Part shown: piece by piece, positions 17,088-26,601 of the stretch
Layout of the letters: every line of letters begins with the position of its first letter
Numbering within the stretch: the stretch's first letter is position 1
Assembly (NCBI GenBank): GCA_026419015.1
Contig: JAOAAF010000007.1
Span: forward strand, 305-52,314
DNA: 52,010 nt
Direction: 5' to 3'
Origin: Spirochaetota bacterium
Lineage (GTDB): Bacteria > Spirochaetota > UBA4802 > JAGODF01
Program-made: the position numbers and the translations under genes
The notes under the pieces: model-generated
Told to the model about the DNA's origin: nothing
What the model saw: only the letters and a program-made list of their open reading frames with translations
Database searches by the model: none

Positions 17088-17245
17088 CAGCATCGGCTCC
17101 TTTCGATGATAGCTTTTTTATTACAATTCTTATGTGCTCGCATGAATAAAAGAATGGGTTTTTTCAATTTACTAGAAAAATAATAAAAAATATTTCAAGC
17201 ATAATAATTATTTTGTCAAAAAGATATTTAATAAAATGGATTGTA

Positions 17246-17902
17246 TTAATCCTGTTTGCACCGATAACCAACATTTCGTACTGTCTCGATAATGGTGCTA
17301 AATTCTTCACCCAATTTACTTCGCAAACGCCGGATATGAACATCTACAGTACGGGTACCTCCAATATAATCAACACCCCAAATTTTATTCAACAGTTCTT
17401 TTCGAGATATTACAATTCCCTTGTTTTCAACGAGATATCGCAATAGTTCGAATTCTTTGAAGGTGCATTCAATTTTTTCATCATTCAAGAAAACAGAATA
17501 TTCTCGTGTGTTTATCATGATATTTCCAGCAATCAAGATGTTTTCATCATTTGCAATATTTGCACGGCGAATGGCGATATTAATTCTTTCTTTGAGTTCC
17601 GTGCTTCTAAAAGGATATAAAATAAAATCTGTAAAAAACCATTCGGGTTTAATTTGTTTTTCTGATCCCTCAAAAACAATGAGCAGAACTGGAATTTTAA
17701 GAAGCTTTTTTCTTATTTTTGAGAGATAAAATTGTATGTTGTCGTACGAATTAAAAATTTCAATATCAACGAGAAGAATAATAATTTCATAAATGTTAAT
17801 TTTATCGATTGAAGAATATTCAACAGCGTCCAAATCGGATATTTTTTCATAAAAATCCTTTAAAAAATTCTTGTTATTCGATAAAATTCCAACTTTTTTC
17901 AT
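17246..17902 (-). CDS. OmpR/PhoB-family response regulator with atypical receiver domain
   Basis: 218 residues from ATG 17902 (GTG 17911 is possible). The C-terminal half is a clear winged helix (TFKEFELLRYLVENKGIVISR and VDVHIRRLRSKLGEEF to IETVRNVGYRC). The N-terminal receiver is degenerate: the acidic pair after strand 1 is replaced (GILSNN), D46 in LLVDIEIF may sit at the phosphorylation position, and the Lys before Pro-Phe is Tyr (ILYPF). Phosphorelay control is therefore doubtful, and no histidine kinase is adjacent. It may be an orphan regulator of the divergent CsgG-like operon. Confidence 0.88.
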   Translation of the reverse strand: MKKVGILSNNKNFLKDFYEKISDLDAVEYSSIDKINIYEIIILLVDIEIFNSYDNIQFYLSKIRKKLLKIPVLLIVFEGSEKQIKPEWFFTDFILYPFRSTELKERINIAIRRANIANDENILIAGNIMINTREYSVFLNDEKIECTFKEFELLRYLVENKGIVISRKELLNKIWGVDYIGGTRTVDVHIRRLRSKLGEEFSTIIETVRNVGYRCKQD

Positions 17903-18338
17903 TATTAACACTTTTGTAACGTTATAGAAACCACTTTTTTGGTGAACAGTAAATAAAAATGGTATTAGTATAATATGAATTACGTTGGTTTACACTGAAA
18001 TACCTTTTGCAATTTATAAATTCTTATATTGATAAGTTGATGGGATATGCAGAAATTTTTCAAGCTTCTTTTTGTCTTGTATATCAATATGTTAATTTGT
18101 ATAAGTTTATCTCAATTGTAATTGACATTGCTTTGTGGTGTTTGTATATTATATCCCATGTTGTTCGAAAATAGTGTGTGTTAGAAAGGCTGTTTTTTCT
18201 CTATAAATTTAAAGAGGAATCGACTGAGTTTTTCTGAATTTTGTGTGCATATCATATTTAAGAAAAAACGAGCATGTATATTAAAACTGAGGCTGAGAAG
18301 AAAGTGAAAATATGTCATGCAGAAAGGGGGTAATGTAA
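17903..18338. other. 436-bp gene-free divergent regulatory region
   Basis: No credible ORF or RNA gene is seen between the response regulator (minus) and the CsgG-like gene (plus). It is AT-rich and holds the strong promoter at 18122-18150 followed by a leader of about 180 nt. The length leaves room for operators of the neighbouring regulator, but I see no clear long palindrome. Confidence 0.6.
18122..18150 (+). promoter_or_regulatory. Strong sigma70-like promoter for the CsgG-like/beta-barrel operon
   Basis: TTGACA (18122-18127), exactly 17 nt, then TATATT (18145-18150). Predicted transcription starts near 18157, leaving an untranslated leader of about 180 nt before the ATG at 18339, which is long for this window. 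Confidence 0.6.
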
Positions 18339-18971
18339 ATGAAAAGATTTACAATTTTTGTAAGTTTTTGTTTGATGTGGTATGTGAGCTGTTCAACGAT
18401 CGATGTTGCGATTAATCAGCGAGTTGATGTGTCGAAGAAATTGGATAAGATAGTGGTGTTCCCATTTGAAATAAGAAATGCCCCGTGGGGTGATGAATTT
18501 TCAGATGCGGTAACACATCATCTGTTTAAAACTGGTCGAGTGGAAGTTGTCGAACGACAGGAATTGGAAAAAATATTAAAAGAACAAAAACTTTCCATGA
18601 CAGGAATTTTGGATTCAGATAAAACTGTAAAGATAGGAAAACTTTTAGGGGCAGATGTGATCGTAATTGGGAGGGGAACCGCTCTGGATTTGGGGAATGA
18701 TAGCCTCGAGAAAAAACACCTTATTGATACCTTTATGTTAAAAGTTGTCAGCGTGGAAACTGGTACACTGTTGATTACTGTCCGCAAAGAGCCAGGTATT
18801 GCATGGACGTGGTGGTATCGATTAAAGTATTGTTGTAGCCTAACTCTTTTCTACAATCGTTATGATGCATTGCTTGAAAGTTCTCGGTACGATGAAATTT
18901 CGCGCCAAATCGCCTCAAGGATTGTAGAAGCGTTGCAGGAAATCGAAATGAAACGACAAACGAAAATATGA
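18339..18971 (+). CDS. CsgG-family lipoprotein, probable
   Basis: 210 residues with an excellent ribosome site (gaaagggggtaa). A hydrophobic leader ends WYVSC, a non-canonical lipobox of the relaxed kind seen in spirochaetes. The body matches the CsgG/GNA1162-like fold: IVVFPFEIRNAPWGDEFSDAVTHHLF, VEVVERQELEKILKEQKLSMTGI and IGKLLGADVIVIGRGTAL. Curli CsgG is an outer-membrane secretion pore, but many short relatives only share the periplasmic fold, and no curli genes are present. It is coupled by an ATGA overlap to the beta-barrel gene. Confidence 0.82.
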   Translation: MKRFTIFVSFCLMWYVSCSTIDVAINQRVDVSKKLDKIVVFPFEIRNAPWGDEFSDAVTHHLFKTGRVEVVERQELEKILKEQKLSMTGILDSDKTVKIGKLLGADVIVIGRGTALDLGNDSLEKKHLIDTFMLKVVSVETGTLLITVRKEPGIAWTWWYRLKYCCSLTLFYNRYDALLESSRYDEISRQIASRIVEALQEIEMKRQTKI

Positions 18972-19750
18972 AATGCGGTGATTTTCACAACTGCTGGCTG
19001 AAATTAGCACTTTTGCTTTTTCTAATTTACATTCCGTTTTTTGTGTATGCAATTGATTTTGATGAACTTGATCTTCCCCCAGCGGGAGCTCATAGTGGGC
19101 AAATGCTTTTAGGTTTTTTTGTGACTGCTGGCTTTGCAAGTGGTTCGCTCATTGATGCAGAGAAGGATTTTATTCGCAATTCAACATTTACGTTTGAAAA
19201 TGAAACGACGAAGCTCATTGAAGTATCGCATCTCCCTCTTTCGGTTGGACTCTTTTGCGAGTATATGCCCATCGATTATGTTGGTCTGCGGTGTCGGTTT
19301 CGCCGCAATTGGATCATCCAGCGGTCAACATTTGGCACTGAATATGCGAATGTACGTGAAATATTTTTTTCCGATTATTCGATTATCCTTGCACCAGCTT
19401 TTCATGTGACAAATAGAAAGCAATGGGACGTTAGCGTTGCGCCAATCGTCGGCTATGCATTTTATCAGTACCAAGCTGCGGCAGTTGCAGGAGAATTGCT
19501 TGAAAATACTGCAAGCCAAAAGCGTAAGGGTAAAGGGGTGGTGTATGGTTGTGAAATAGGTGGAACTATTTTCTTTAGTGGTGGTTTATTCGTTTCGCTT
19601 GGTTATGAGTGGATCAGAAATTCGGTTGAATACGCGGAAACTTTTTACATTAGCAATCCCCAAACTTCAGCAATATACCCCGATACATCTGGTGGAGATA
19701 TCCAGACTCATTCTGTGCTTATCGTTGTGGGATATGCATTTTCAAATTAA
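18968..19750 (+). CDS. Outer-membrane beta-barrel protein, putative
   Basis: 260 residues: signal peptide (about 1-28, ending FFVYA), then alternating amphipathic strands rich in aromatic residues with the repeated G-x-aromatic pattern (LPLSVGLFCEYMPIDYVGLRCRF; VAPIVGYAFYQY; GGLFVSLGYEWI) and a C-terminal strand VLIVVGYAFSN. This fits an eight- or ten-stranded OmpA/OmpW-like barrel. Translation is coupled (ATGA) to the CsgG-like lipoprotein, so the two probably act together at the outer membrane. Exact role unknown. Confidence 0.75.
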   Translation: MKCGDFHNCWLKLALLLFLIYIPFFVYAIDFDELDLPPAGAHSGQMLLGFFVTAGFASGSLIDAEKDFIRNSTFTFENETTKLIEVSHLPLSVGLFCEYMPIDYVGLRCRFRRNWIIQRSTFGTEYANVREIFFSDYSIILAPAFHVTNRKQWDVSVAPIVGYAFYQYQAAAVAGELLENTASQKRKGKGVVYGCEIGGTIFFSGGLFVSLGYEWIRNSVEYAETFYISNPQTSAIYPDTSGGDIQTHSVLIVVGYAFSN

Positions 19751-19857
19751 AGCGCATTCCCAAGTTATGTTTTGGGATAACAAAAAAGATAATTGAATAT
19801 AACAATAATTAAATTTTTTTATTGAAAATTTAAAGTGGCAAAGGGATGAACTAATTT

Positions 19858-20133
19858 ATGACGGAACTCATTTTAAGGGGCAGAGTTCAAGGCGTTTTTT
19901 GTCGTCATTATTGCAGCCAAACTGCGAAACGATTCGGATTACACGGATCAGCAACAAACTTATGGGATGGCAGCGTTCAAGTGATATTGGCGACCGATGA
20001 TGAAACGCTGATTTCTCAATACATTCAGGCGTTACAGAACAATCCATTTGGGATTCGGTTTTTTGGGAAAATAACTGATATTGAAGTGCACAGAAATTAT
20101 CAGGGAAGAATTGAAGGTGATTACGAGTTTTAG
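19858..20133 (+). CDS. acyP: Acylphosphatase
   Basis: 91 residues, the usual acylphosphatase length. The phosphate loop is GRVQGVFCR with catalytic R16, and N34 in ATNLWDGSVQV is the second catalytic residue at the canonical 18-residue spacing. The loop differs slightly from the usual VQGVGFR. It hydrolyses acyl phosphates such as acetyl phosphate and 1,3-bisphosphoglycerate. Its last 4 nt overlap the convergent metallopeptidase gene. No strong ribosome site is evident. Confidence 0.88.
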   Translation: MTELILRGRVQGVFCRHYCSQTAKRFGLHGSATNLWDGSVQVILATDDETLISQYIQALQNNPFGIRFFGKITDIEVHRNYQGRIEGDYEF

Positions 20134-20744
20134 TTTAGTTCATTACTTTGAACTACTATGGGGCGTGGAACTTTCAATTTGTGTGAGAAGACGCGGGCGT
20201 ATTTCGTGAAAAGCTGATTGGTAGTAAGATGTAAAAATTCATCGAATTCCGTTTTTTGGACTAATTTCATATATTCATGTACTGCCATTTCAAAGTTTGT
20301 ATCGAAGGTTTTTTTGGAATGTCCATGGGCGCGCCCTTTTTCTCCAAATCGTCGAATATCTCCGTTAAAGAGGGGATGAATATGGTACAGTTCGTGAAAA
20401 ATGACACGCAATTTATCGATGCAAGGTAGATCTGTAAATCGGGGAATGTAAAAGTAGATGACGTAAAGAATGTGAATGCCATTTACTTCAATACGTGGCA
20501 TCGTATAGTATTTCCCATTAAAGTACATTAAATCTTTTCCATTTTCAAATTTCAAGGGGACAAGTTTTCCAAAGGTTGCCCCTTGGCTGCCAGCTCTGTT
20601 AGAAGCAGTGCATACGTGTAATTTTTCTGGAACGATGTGTGAAAACATATTGAAGTTTCGAACAATATCGGCAATAATTGCGTGAAGTGTTTCTGAAAGG
20701 TTGATGCTGCGAGGAGTTGAACGCATTTCAATGGATCCACTCAT
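20130..20744 (-). CDS. Putative zinc metallopeptidase (HExxH)
   Basis: 204 residues. The signature is VIFHELYHIHP (HELYH), with a later HG-H-like region RRFGEKGRAHGHSKKTFD that may supply a third ligand. The N-terminus begins near recN's stop (ATGA overlap), so it is translationally coupled to recN. No signal peptide. Such small putative metallopeptidases occur in several phyla and I cannot name the family with certainty. Coupling to recN raises, but does not show, a DNA-repair link. Confidence 0.75.
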   Translation of the reverse strand: MSGSIEMRSTPRSINLSETLHAIIADIVRNFNMFSHIVPEKLHVCTASNRAGSQGATFGKLVPLKFENGKDLMYFNGKYYTMPRIEVNGIHILYVIYFYIPRFTDLPCIDKLRVIFHELYHIHPLFNGDIRRFGEKGRAHGHSKKTFDTNFEMAVHEYMKLVQKTEFDEFLHLTTNQLFTKYARVFSHKLKVPRPIVVQSNELN

Positions 20745-22447
20745 AGTTTTTCTGCATTGCTTACCAATTCTTCGGCATGTTTAATGGTGATGTCAGTTAT
20801 TTTTTCACCGGAAAGCATGCGCGCAATCTCTTTTATTTTTTCATTTCTGTCTAACCGACGCACTTGTGTTATTGTGCGATTGCCAGAAGTTATCTTGGAG
20901 ACGTTGAAATGAACATCAGACATTGCTGCTATTTGTGGTAGATGAGTGATGACCAGTACCTGTCGATTTTTCGAGAGAGATTTTAGCTTTTTCCCCACAA
21001 TTTCAGCAGTTCGACCACCAATACCAGCATCGACCTCATCGAACACTAAGCTTTCGACAATATCCGATGAAAGAAGCACATTTTTCAGCGCAAGCATAAT
21101 GCGGGACATTTCACCACCCGAAGCGACTTTACGCAATTCTTTAAGCTCTTCCCCTTCATTCGCCGCAATGAAAAATTCGACGCGATCGATGCCGTGTGGA
21201 TATAGAACATACCTCTTGCTATCTGCTTCAATATCGCCATCGGGATGGGTTTCACGACTAATGGAGACGCGGAAAGAGGTTCCGGCCATTGCAAGGTCTT
21301 TTAGCTCTGACATGACGCGCGATTCGAGCAATGCCGCCGCTCTTTTCCGCGATTCAGAAAGCTCTAACGCAACAGCCTTTGCTTCGCGTACGGCGTGCTG
21401 GTATTCAGTTTTAATGGTTTCCAACTGCTCTTCGCTGTGTGAAATTGCTTCAAGTTCTCTGCGCGATTTTTCTCCAAATTCGATTATTTCCTGAATGGTT
21501 GCACCATATTTCTTTTTCAATGAAGAAATAAGTGCTAACCGTGATTCTACTTCGTTTGCCCTTTCGGGAGAGAAGTTGATGCTGCGGGCGTAATCGCGTA
21601 AAAACGATGCAGCATCTTCTAATGAATACAGCGCTGAACGAATGCTATCGAGGGTATCGAGAATATTCGGGTCGTATTTCGAGACTGATGAGAGGGAATG
21701 TTCAACTTTTTTCAAGGAAGAAAGAATCCCGCCTTCACTTTTCAAAAGATCTGAAGCAAGGCGAATGTCGTTGAAGATTTTTTCGGCATTTGCTAATATT
21801 TGCGATTCGTTTTTTAGTTCTTCTTCTTCGTTAATTGAGAGATGTGCCGATTCTATCTCGTTTATTGCAAAGTTGAGATATTCGATGCGGCGCGCTTTTT
21901 CTCGTTCATCGGTCATTTGAGTGTTGAGCGCTTCTTTTAAACTAAAAAGTTTGTTGTAGAGTGCATTTATTTTTTCTAATAACTTTTGATGTCCCGCAAA
22001 GGCATCTAATATTTCGCGGTGTTTCGCTATGCGTATGATGTTTTGATGTTCGTTTTGTCCGTGAATATCAACTAAGTAATCTGAAATTTCCTTTAACCTG
22101 TTTATGGGAATTTGCATTGCATTAACAAAGCATCGGCCTTTGCCAGAAGAAAAAAGCTCTCGGCGCAATACCAATGTGTTGTCTTCACATTCAACGCCCA
22201 ATTCTTCTAATATTGCATTTACCTGTGGAGTTGAAGAAACATTAAACACAGCTTCGATTACTGCTTTGTCAAATCCGCTCCGAATCATATCGGTGGTCAT
22301 TTTTTCACCTAATACTGCGGAGAGCGCATCGATGAGAATTGATTTGCCTGCACCAGTTTCACCTGTAAGGACATTGAAACCATAATCAAATTTTAGTGCC
22401 AAATCTTCAATTAGCACAAAGTTTTTGATTCGCAGTTCCTCAATCAT
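20741..22447 (-). CDS. recN: DNA repair protein RecN (SMC-like ATPase)
   Basis: 568 residues, full length. Walker A GETGAGKSILIDAL near the N-terminus, long central coiled coils (about 160-380), the ABC signature SGGEMSRIMLALK and Walker B VFDEVDAGIGGRTAEIVGKKL. RecN holds broken DNA ends together during recombinational repair. It lies after nadK (15-nt gap), an order known in many bacteria, and is followed by the overlapping metallopeptidase. The ribosome site is weak. Confidence 0.96.
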   Translation of the reverse strand: MIEELRIKNFVLIEDLALKFDYGFNVLTGETGAGKSILIDALSAVLGEKMTTDMIRSGFDKAVIEAVFNVSSTPQVNAILEELGVECEDNTLVLRRELFSSGKGRCFVNAMQIPINRLKEISDYLVDIHGQNEHQNIIRIAKHREILDAFAGHQKLLEKINALYNKLFSLKEALNTQMTDEREKARRIEYLNFAINEIESAHLSINEEEELKNESQILANAEKIFNDIRLASDLLKSEGGILSSLKKVEHSLSSVSKYDPNILDTLDSIRSALYSLEDAASFLRDYARSINFSPERANEVESRLALISSLKKKYGATIQEIIEFGEKSRRELEAISHSEEQLETIKTEYQHAVREAKAVALELSESRKRAAALLESRVMSELKDLAMAGTSFRVSISRETHPDGDIEADSKRYVLYPHGIDRVEFFIAANEGEELKELRKVASGGEMSRIMLALKNVLLSSDIVESLVFDEVDAGIGGRTAEIVGKKLKSLSKNRQVLVITHLPQIAAMSDVHFNVSKITSGNRTITQVRRLDRNEKIKEIARMLSGEKITDITIKHAEELVSNAEKL

Positions 22448-22462
22448 CGTTATATAACCCTA

Positions 22463-23338
22463 CTATCCTTTTTGGATGCCCCATCCTAATTTTTCGCGTA
22501 AGATTGAATAATAACATCTATCGGGATGGTCAACAATTTTGAGAGCATGTTTCGCTTTTTGTATGATTATTTTATCTTCCCCTTCGATTCTGAGAGCCTC
22601 TTGGCCATCAATTGTCAAAAGCAGAAATTCAAATTTGGAAATAACCTGCGCACTTACTATCGAAGAGATTGGAATAATCATGGGTCGAATTCCAAGCATA
22701 TGGGGGCATACGGGATTGACGATATATACGTGTGGAATGGTAGGCAAAATGATCGGACCGCCTGCAGAAAGAGAATATGCGGTGGATCCCGTTGGAGTGG
22801 CTATGATAATGCCATCGCCGTAATATTTGTTTAAAAAATTTCCATCTATTTCTATCGATAACTGGATTGGTCGCGAAAAAGCTCCTTTCGAAATCACCGC
22901 ATCGTTTAAAAATACATTTCGGCTGATTTCTTGTCCGTACCGAATATGAATGGCTTCAAGCATTATTCTTTCGCTTACAGTGAGTTCACCATTTAAAAAT
23001 TGGCTAAGGTAATGCGGTGCTTCGTGCGGGTTAAATTCGGTAAGGAAACCAAGTCTGCCTCTATTGATTCCAAAAATTGGTTTTTCAAGTTTATAAAAAT
23101 ACCTGCTCGCGCGCAGGAAAGTGCCATCGCCGCCTATGACGATAATAAAATCGGGATTGTTTGCATAATCGTCGGGATGTGCAATATTGTTTGCTAAACG
23201 CGCATCGTGTTGAATGATATCGTGATCGGGGAGCATTGTGATGATGGAGTACGATTCAAAAAAGTTAATGAGTTCTTTTATTAAATCTAACGAATTGCGA
23301 TCATCGGGGCGTATGAAAATTGATGTTTTTTGAGGCAT
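22463..23338 (-). CDS. nadK: NAD kinase
   Basis: 291 residues. Phosphorylates NAD+ to NADP+. Characteristic motifs: VIGGDGTFLRA (GGDG), FGINRGRLGFLTEF, FLNDAVISKG (NE/D motif) and YYGDGIIIATPTGSTAYSLSAGGPI. It lies 6 nt after purD and 15 nt before recN, so it is the second gene of the four-gene minus-strand operon. Confidence 0.96.
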   Translation of the reverse strand: MPQKTSIFIRPDDRNSLDLIKELINFFESYSIITMLPDHDIIQHDARLANNIAHPDDYANNPDFIIVIGGDGTFLRASRYFYKLEKPIFGINRGRLGFLTEFNPHEAPHYLSQFLNGELTVSERIMLEAIHIRYGQEISRNVFLNDAVISKGAFSRPIQLSIEIDGNFLNKYYGDGIIIATPTGSTAYSLSAGGPIILPTIPHVYIVNPVCPHMLGIRPMIIPISSIVSAQVISKFEFLLLTIDGQEALRIEGEDKIIIQKAKHALKIVDHPDRCYYSILREKLGWGIQKG

Positions 23339-23344
23339 GGCGAT

Positions 23345-24589
23345 TTATGCTAAGGCACGATGGGCAATATCTTTTCGGTAAAATGCGCCATCGAAATTAA
23401 TTTTTTTAATTTCTTCATAAACCTTGTTACGCGCAATTAAAAGCGACTCCGCGCATGCTGTCACGTTCAGAACTCGCCCTCCTGAGGTAATAAGATGGCC
23501 ATCTTTTTGAGTAGTGCCGGCGTGGAAAATAAGTATGTCGGGGGAAAGGTTGTCGAGTCCCGTAATTATTTTCCCTTTTTCGTACGAACCAGGATAGCCG
23601 CCGGAGGCCATTACGACCGTAATTGCGTGGTAGGGTAAAAACTCAAGATTGAAATTTTTTAAAGAACCATTGATAGAAGATTCAAATAATGCACCGAGTT
23701 TGTTTTTAAGAAGGGGAAGCAATACTTGAGCTTCGGGATCGCCAAACCGAGCATTGAATTCGAGCACCTTTATTTCATCGCCCTTTACAATAATTCCTGC
23801 ATATAAAATTCCCTTAAACGGATAACCTTCATTTTTCATCCCTTTCACAATTGGGGTAAGTATTTCATTGTATACTCGTTCAAGGCGATCTTTCGTAATT
23901 ACGGGGGCGGGTGCGTAAGCACCCATTCCTCCCGTATTTGGGCCCTGATCGCCATCGAAAGCTCTTTTGTGATCTTGTGCGGCAATAAACGGTAGCACCG
24001 TATCGCCGTCACAAATTCCAAGCACCGATGCTTCCTCGCCTTCTATATAGTCTTCGATGAATACATCAGTATCATCAGAACAGTTTTCGAATATGAATTT
24101 AGTTGCTTCATCGCGATTAGTCGCAACGCATACGCCTTTACCCGCAGCGAGCCCGTCGAGTTTTATGACGATTGGGAAATTTTTTATTGATTTTATATGG
24201 GAAAGAATTTTATCGCGGCCTTTAAACTCGCAATAGGAGGCAGTAGGGACAGCGTATTTTCCCATTATTTGTTTTGCATATAGCTTGCTTCCTTCTAACA
24301 TCGCAGCATGCCGCGTTGGCCCAAATGTGGGAATCTTTTTTTCAGTTAGATAATCGACGATACCTGCCACAAGCGGTGCTTCAGGACCAATGATGACCGC
24401 ATCGATTTTCTTTTCGATGCACGCATTGGCAATCGATTCAAAATCAAAGGGGTCTAAAGGAATTCGATATTCGAGTGCTATGCCACCATTTCCAGGGGCT
24501 ACGTAAACTTCTTTTGCGCTTCCATCCTGCAAAAGTTTCCATGCAATGCAGTGTTCCCTTCCCCCAGAGCCGATAACTAAAAATTTCAT
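23345..24589 (-). CDS. purD: Phosphoribosylamine-glycine ligase
   Basis: 414 residues from ATG 24589, chosen because it gives MKFLVIGSGGREHCIAWKL at the N-terminus and has ggagaa about 6 nt upstream; the tracked ORF adds 8 residues. ATP-grasp motifs include KLDGLAAGKGVCVA, DGDQGPNTGGMGAYAPAP and VLEFNARFGDPEAQVLLP. Second step of de novo purine synthesis (GAR formation). First gene of the operon driven by the promoter at 24640-24669. Confidence 0.96.
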   Translation of the reverse strand: MKFLVIGSGGREHCIAWKLLQDGSAKEVYVAPGNGGIALEYRIPLDPFDFESIANACIEKKIDAVIIGPEAPLVAGIVDYLTEKKIPTFGPTRHAAMLEGSKLYAKQIMGKYAVPTASYCEFKGRDKILSHIKSIKNFPIVIKLDGLAAGKGVCVATNRDEATKFIFENCSDDTDVFIEDYIEGEEASVLGICDGDTVLPFIAAQDHKRAFDGDQGPNTGGMGAYAPAPVITKDRLERVYNEILTPIVKGMKNEGYPFKGILYAGIIVKGDEIKVLEFNARFGDPEAQVLLPLLKNKLGALFESSINGSLKNFNLEFLPYHAITVVMASGGYPGSYEKGKIITGLDNLSPDILIFHAGTTQKDGHLITSGGRVLNVTACAESLLIARNKVYEEIKKINFDGAFYRKDIAHRALA

Positions 24590-24639
24590 ACAATTCTCCG
24601 CTAATGAATGCAAGCTATTAATACTTTTTCGTTAATACA

Positions 24640-24669
24640 ATTATCTATTTTCGTATTGTTCCTTGTCAA
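24640..24669 (-). promoter_or_regulatory. Promoter for purD-nadK-recN-metallopeptidase
   Basis: On the minus strand TTGACA (24669-24664), an 18-nt spacer and GATAAT (24645-24640, 5 of 6 consensus), about 50 nt before the purD ATG. It is one of the best sigma70-like matches in the window. Confidence 0.55.
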
Positions 24670-24810
24670 AGAAAATTTTGTGCAATGATGATGTTCAGTT
24701 GGATCGAAATGCATTTCTGCAAGAAAGATTCGTATAAGAAAAACAATTGTCGGTACAAAAGAAAAGACCCTACAATTGATTTTATCGAATTTGATGATGG
24801 AAAGATACAG

Positions 24811-26373
24811 TTATTCTGCCATTTTGGCAGTGAGATTTGAAAGCTGTGCTGTGAGATTCATAATAGTATTACTTGAATGCGATATTTTTTCAGCGATGGT
24901 AACAATCTCCTGGGCGCTTTTCGCAATATCTGAAGTTGTTTGGCTTGATTCATTTGTTGCAATTTTTTGTTCAGAAGTTGCAGTTTCAATCGTTTTGCTC
25001 GATTCGTGAATGCGAATATTTAGATTTTTAATTGTTTTTATTGTCGTATCGATGTCCGAAATGAGATTCCTTACCCCAATGATCTCATTTTTTATTTTTT
25101 CGATAGCCACATTAAGCTTTTCCATCATTTCAACGGATCGAGTGATTTGGTTGTTGCTCTCATCGATGAGCGACTGATTTTCTTTAATAATCTTTTCAAT
25201 TTCCTTGGAGTTTTGTGTCGTTGCATCGGCAAGCTTTGATATTTCATCGGCAACAACGGCGAAACCGCGGCCTGATTCACCAGCGCGCGCTGCTTCGATC
25301 GCGGCATTAAGGGAAAGCAGGTTCACCTGGTCAGCAATGTCATTTATCACTTGAACAAACGAAGACATTTCTGCACTTTTATTTTTTAGTGTTTGGAATC
25401 TCTCCCGTGTTGACTTGAGGTGAGAGGACGATTGGCTTGAAAAATCGGTAACTTCGTTGAGGGTTTTGTTAATTTCCGATGAACTTTCTTGAACTTTATC
25501 GTTTACGAGTTTTAAATCGTTTACAGATTCAACTGTGATTTCGAGTTCTTCGTAAAGGGAACGCGCAATTTTGCTAATTGATTCCGAATTCGCTGCTAGT
25601 TCTTCAAGAGAAGCAGAAATCTGCTGCAGGGCGGATGCTTGATGTTGCGAAATATCGTTCATCGTATGTGTAATTTGTTCTTGTTCAGTTGCTTGAGAGT
25701 TTAGAATGGAGATAGATTCTCTTACTGCATGTGCGATTTCGCGAAGTTTAGATAAATTGTTTGCGGATTCGTTTTGTTTGTTAATAGCTAAAATGAGCAA
25801 AGCTTTAGTTGCACCAGCTCCCGATGCGGCTCCAAGACCGACCATAAAGAAAACAATAAAACGAACTAAAGTGTTACTTTTGGGCCCAGGTGGAATTAGT
25901 TCTGGTTTTACAATAAGTATTGCGATTTGTGTGATGATAATGAAAATTACAGTATAAATTGTAATTTTCCGATCAAAGTAAAAAACGCTTAATGCAAGCG
26001 CAATGTATGCAGAAGCAAAAAGCTCAGGAGCACCGAAAAATGAGTATTGAAAGACAAGTATAGATGTTAATGTACCTGTGATTGCGATGTATCCCGAAGC
26101 AATTTTCCCTTTAAATTTATTTGATAAGAGGTATGATAGCGCAAGAATTGAACTTGAAAGAATAAATTCAATGAGAATATCAGTGTAGGTAAGATACTGA
26201 GAACCTATTCCGCGCCATTTAATAACGGTCACAGCAATGTTTGCTAAGATCATGATAATTGCATATGTGATAAAAAGCCGTTTGTTGTTTTGGATGATGG
26301 TTTGAGAAAAAATTTCCGAATGTGTTAACGCATCGGAATTGTTTAATGATGCGGTTTCTCCATTTTGTCTCAT
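24811..26373 (-). CDS. Membrane-bound methyl-accepting chemotaxis-like protein
   Basis: 520 residues. After about 30 polar residues come roughly six transmembrane helices (about 33-185) with almost no periplasmic domain. A long coiled-coil cytoplasmic signalling domain follows, with the hairpin tip [31 protein letters not shown]. There is no HAMP domain. Such receptors may sense within or near the membrane (energy, lipid or small molecules). The ribosome site ataggaac precedes the ATG. It implies a Che system and motility, but no che genes are in the window. Confidence 0.92.
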   Translation of the reverse strand: MRQNGETASLNNSDALTHSEIFSQTIIQNNKRLFITYAIIMILANIAVTVIKWRGIGSQYLTYTDILIEFILSSSILALSYLLSNKFKGKIASGYIAITGTLTSILVFQYSFFGAPELFASAYIALALSVFYFDRKITIYTVIFIIITQIAILIVKPELIPPGPKSNTLVRFIVFFMVGLGAASGAGATKALLILAINKQNESANNLSKLREIAHAVRESISILNSQATEQEQITHTMNDISQHQASALQQISASLEELAANSESISKIARSLYEELEITVESVNDLKLVNDKVQESSSEINKTLNEVTDFSSQSSSHLKSTRERFQTLKNKSAEMSSFVQVINDIADQVNLLSLNAAIEAARAGESGRGFAVVADEISKLADATTQNSKEIEKIIKENQSLIDESNNQITRSVEMMEKLNVAIEKIKNEIIGVRNLISDIDTTIKTIKNLNIRIHESSKTIETATSEQKIATNESSQTTSDIAKSAQEIVTIAEKISHSSNTIMNLTAQLSNLTAKMAE

Positions 26374-26601
26374 GATGAGTTCCTATGGTTTAATGTTGAA
26401 ATGTTAGATATAAAAAAATTGTCAGACCAGAAAACTTAAATACATTTTCAAATTTTGTATTATTTTCTCAATGCTTTTTTTAATTTCAAGAAAAATTTAA
26501 ATAAAGATTACCGATAATTAAATATATATTATTATTTTGTATGGAAATGATAAAAATATATTGTAATATTATAAATAAAGTTTGTCATGAGTGAATAATT
26601 G

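Noticed and set aside
20946-21494. 182-residue plus-strand ORF inside recN
   Set aside because: Antisense shadow of the coiled-coil part of RecN; Ser-rich and without known motifs.
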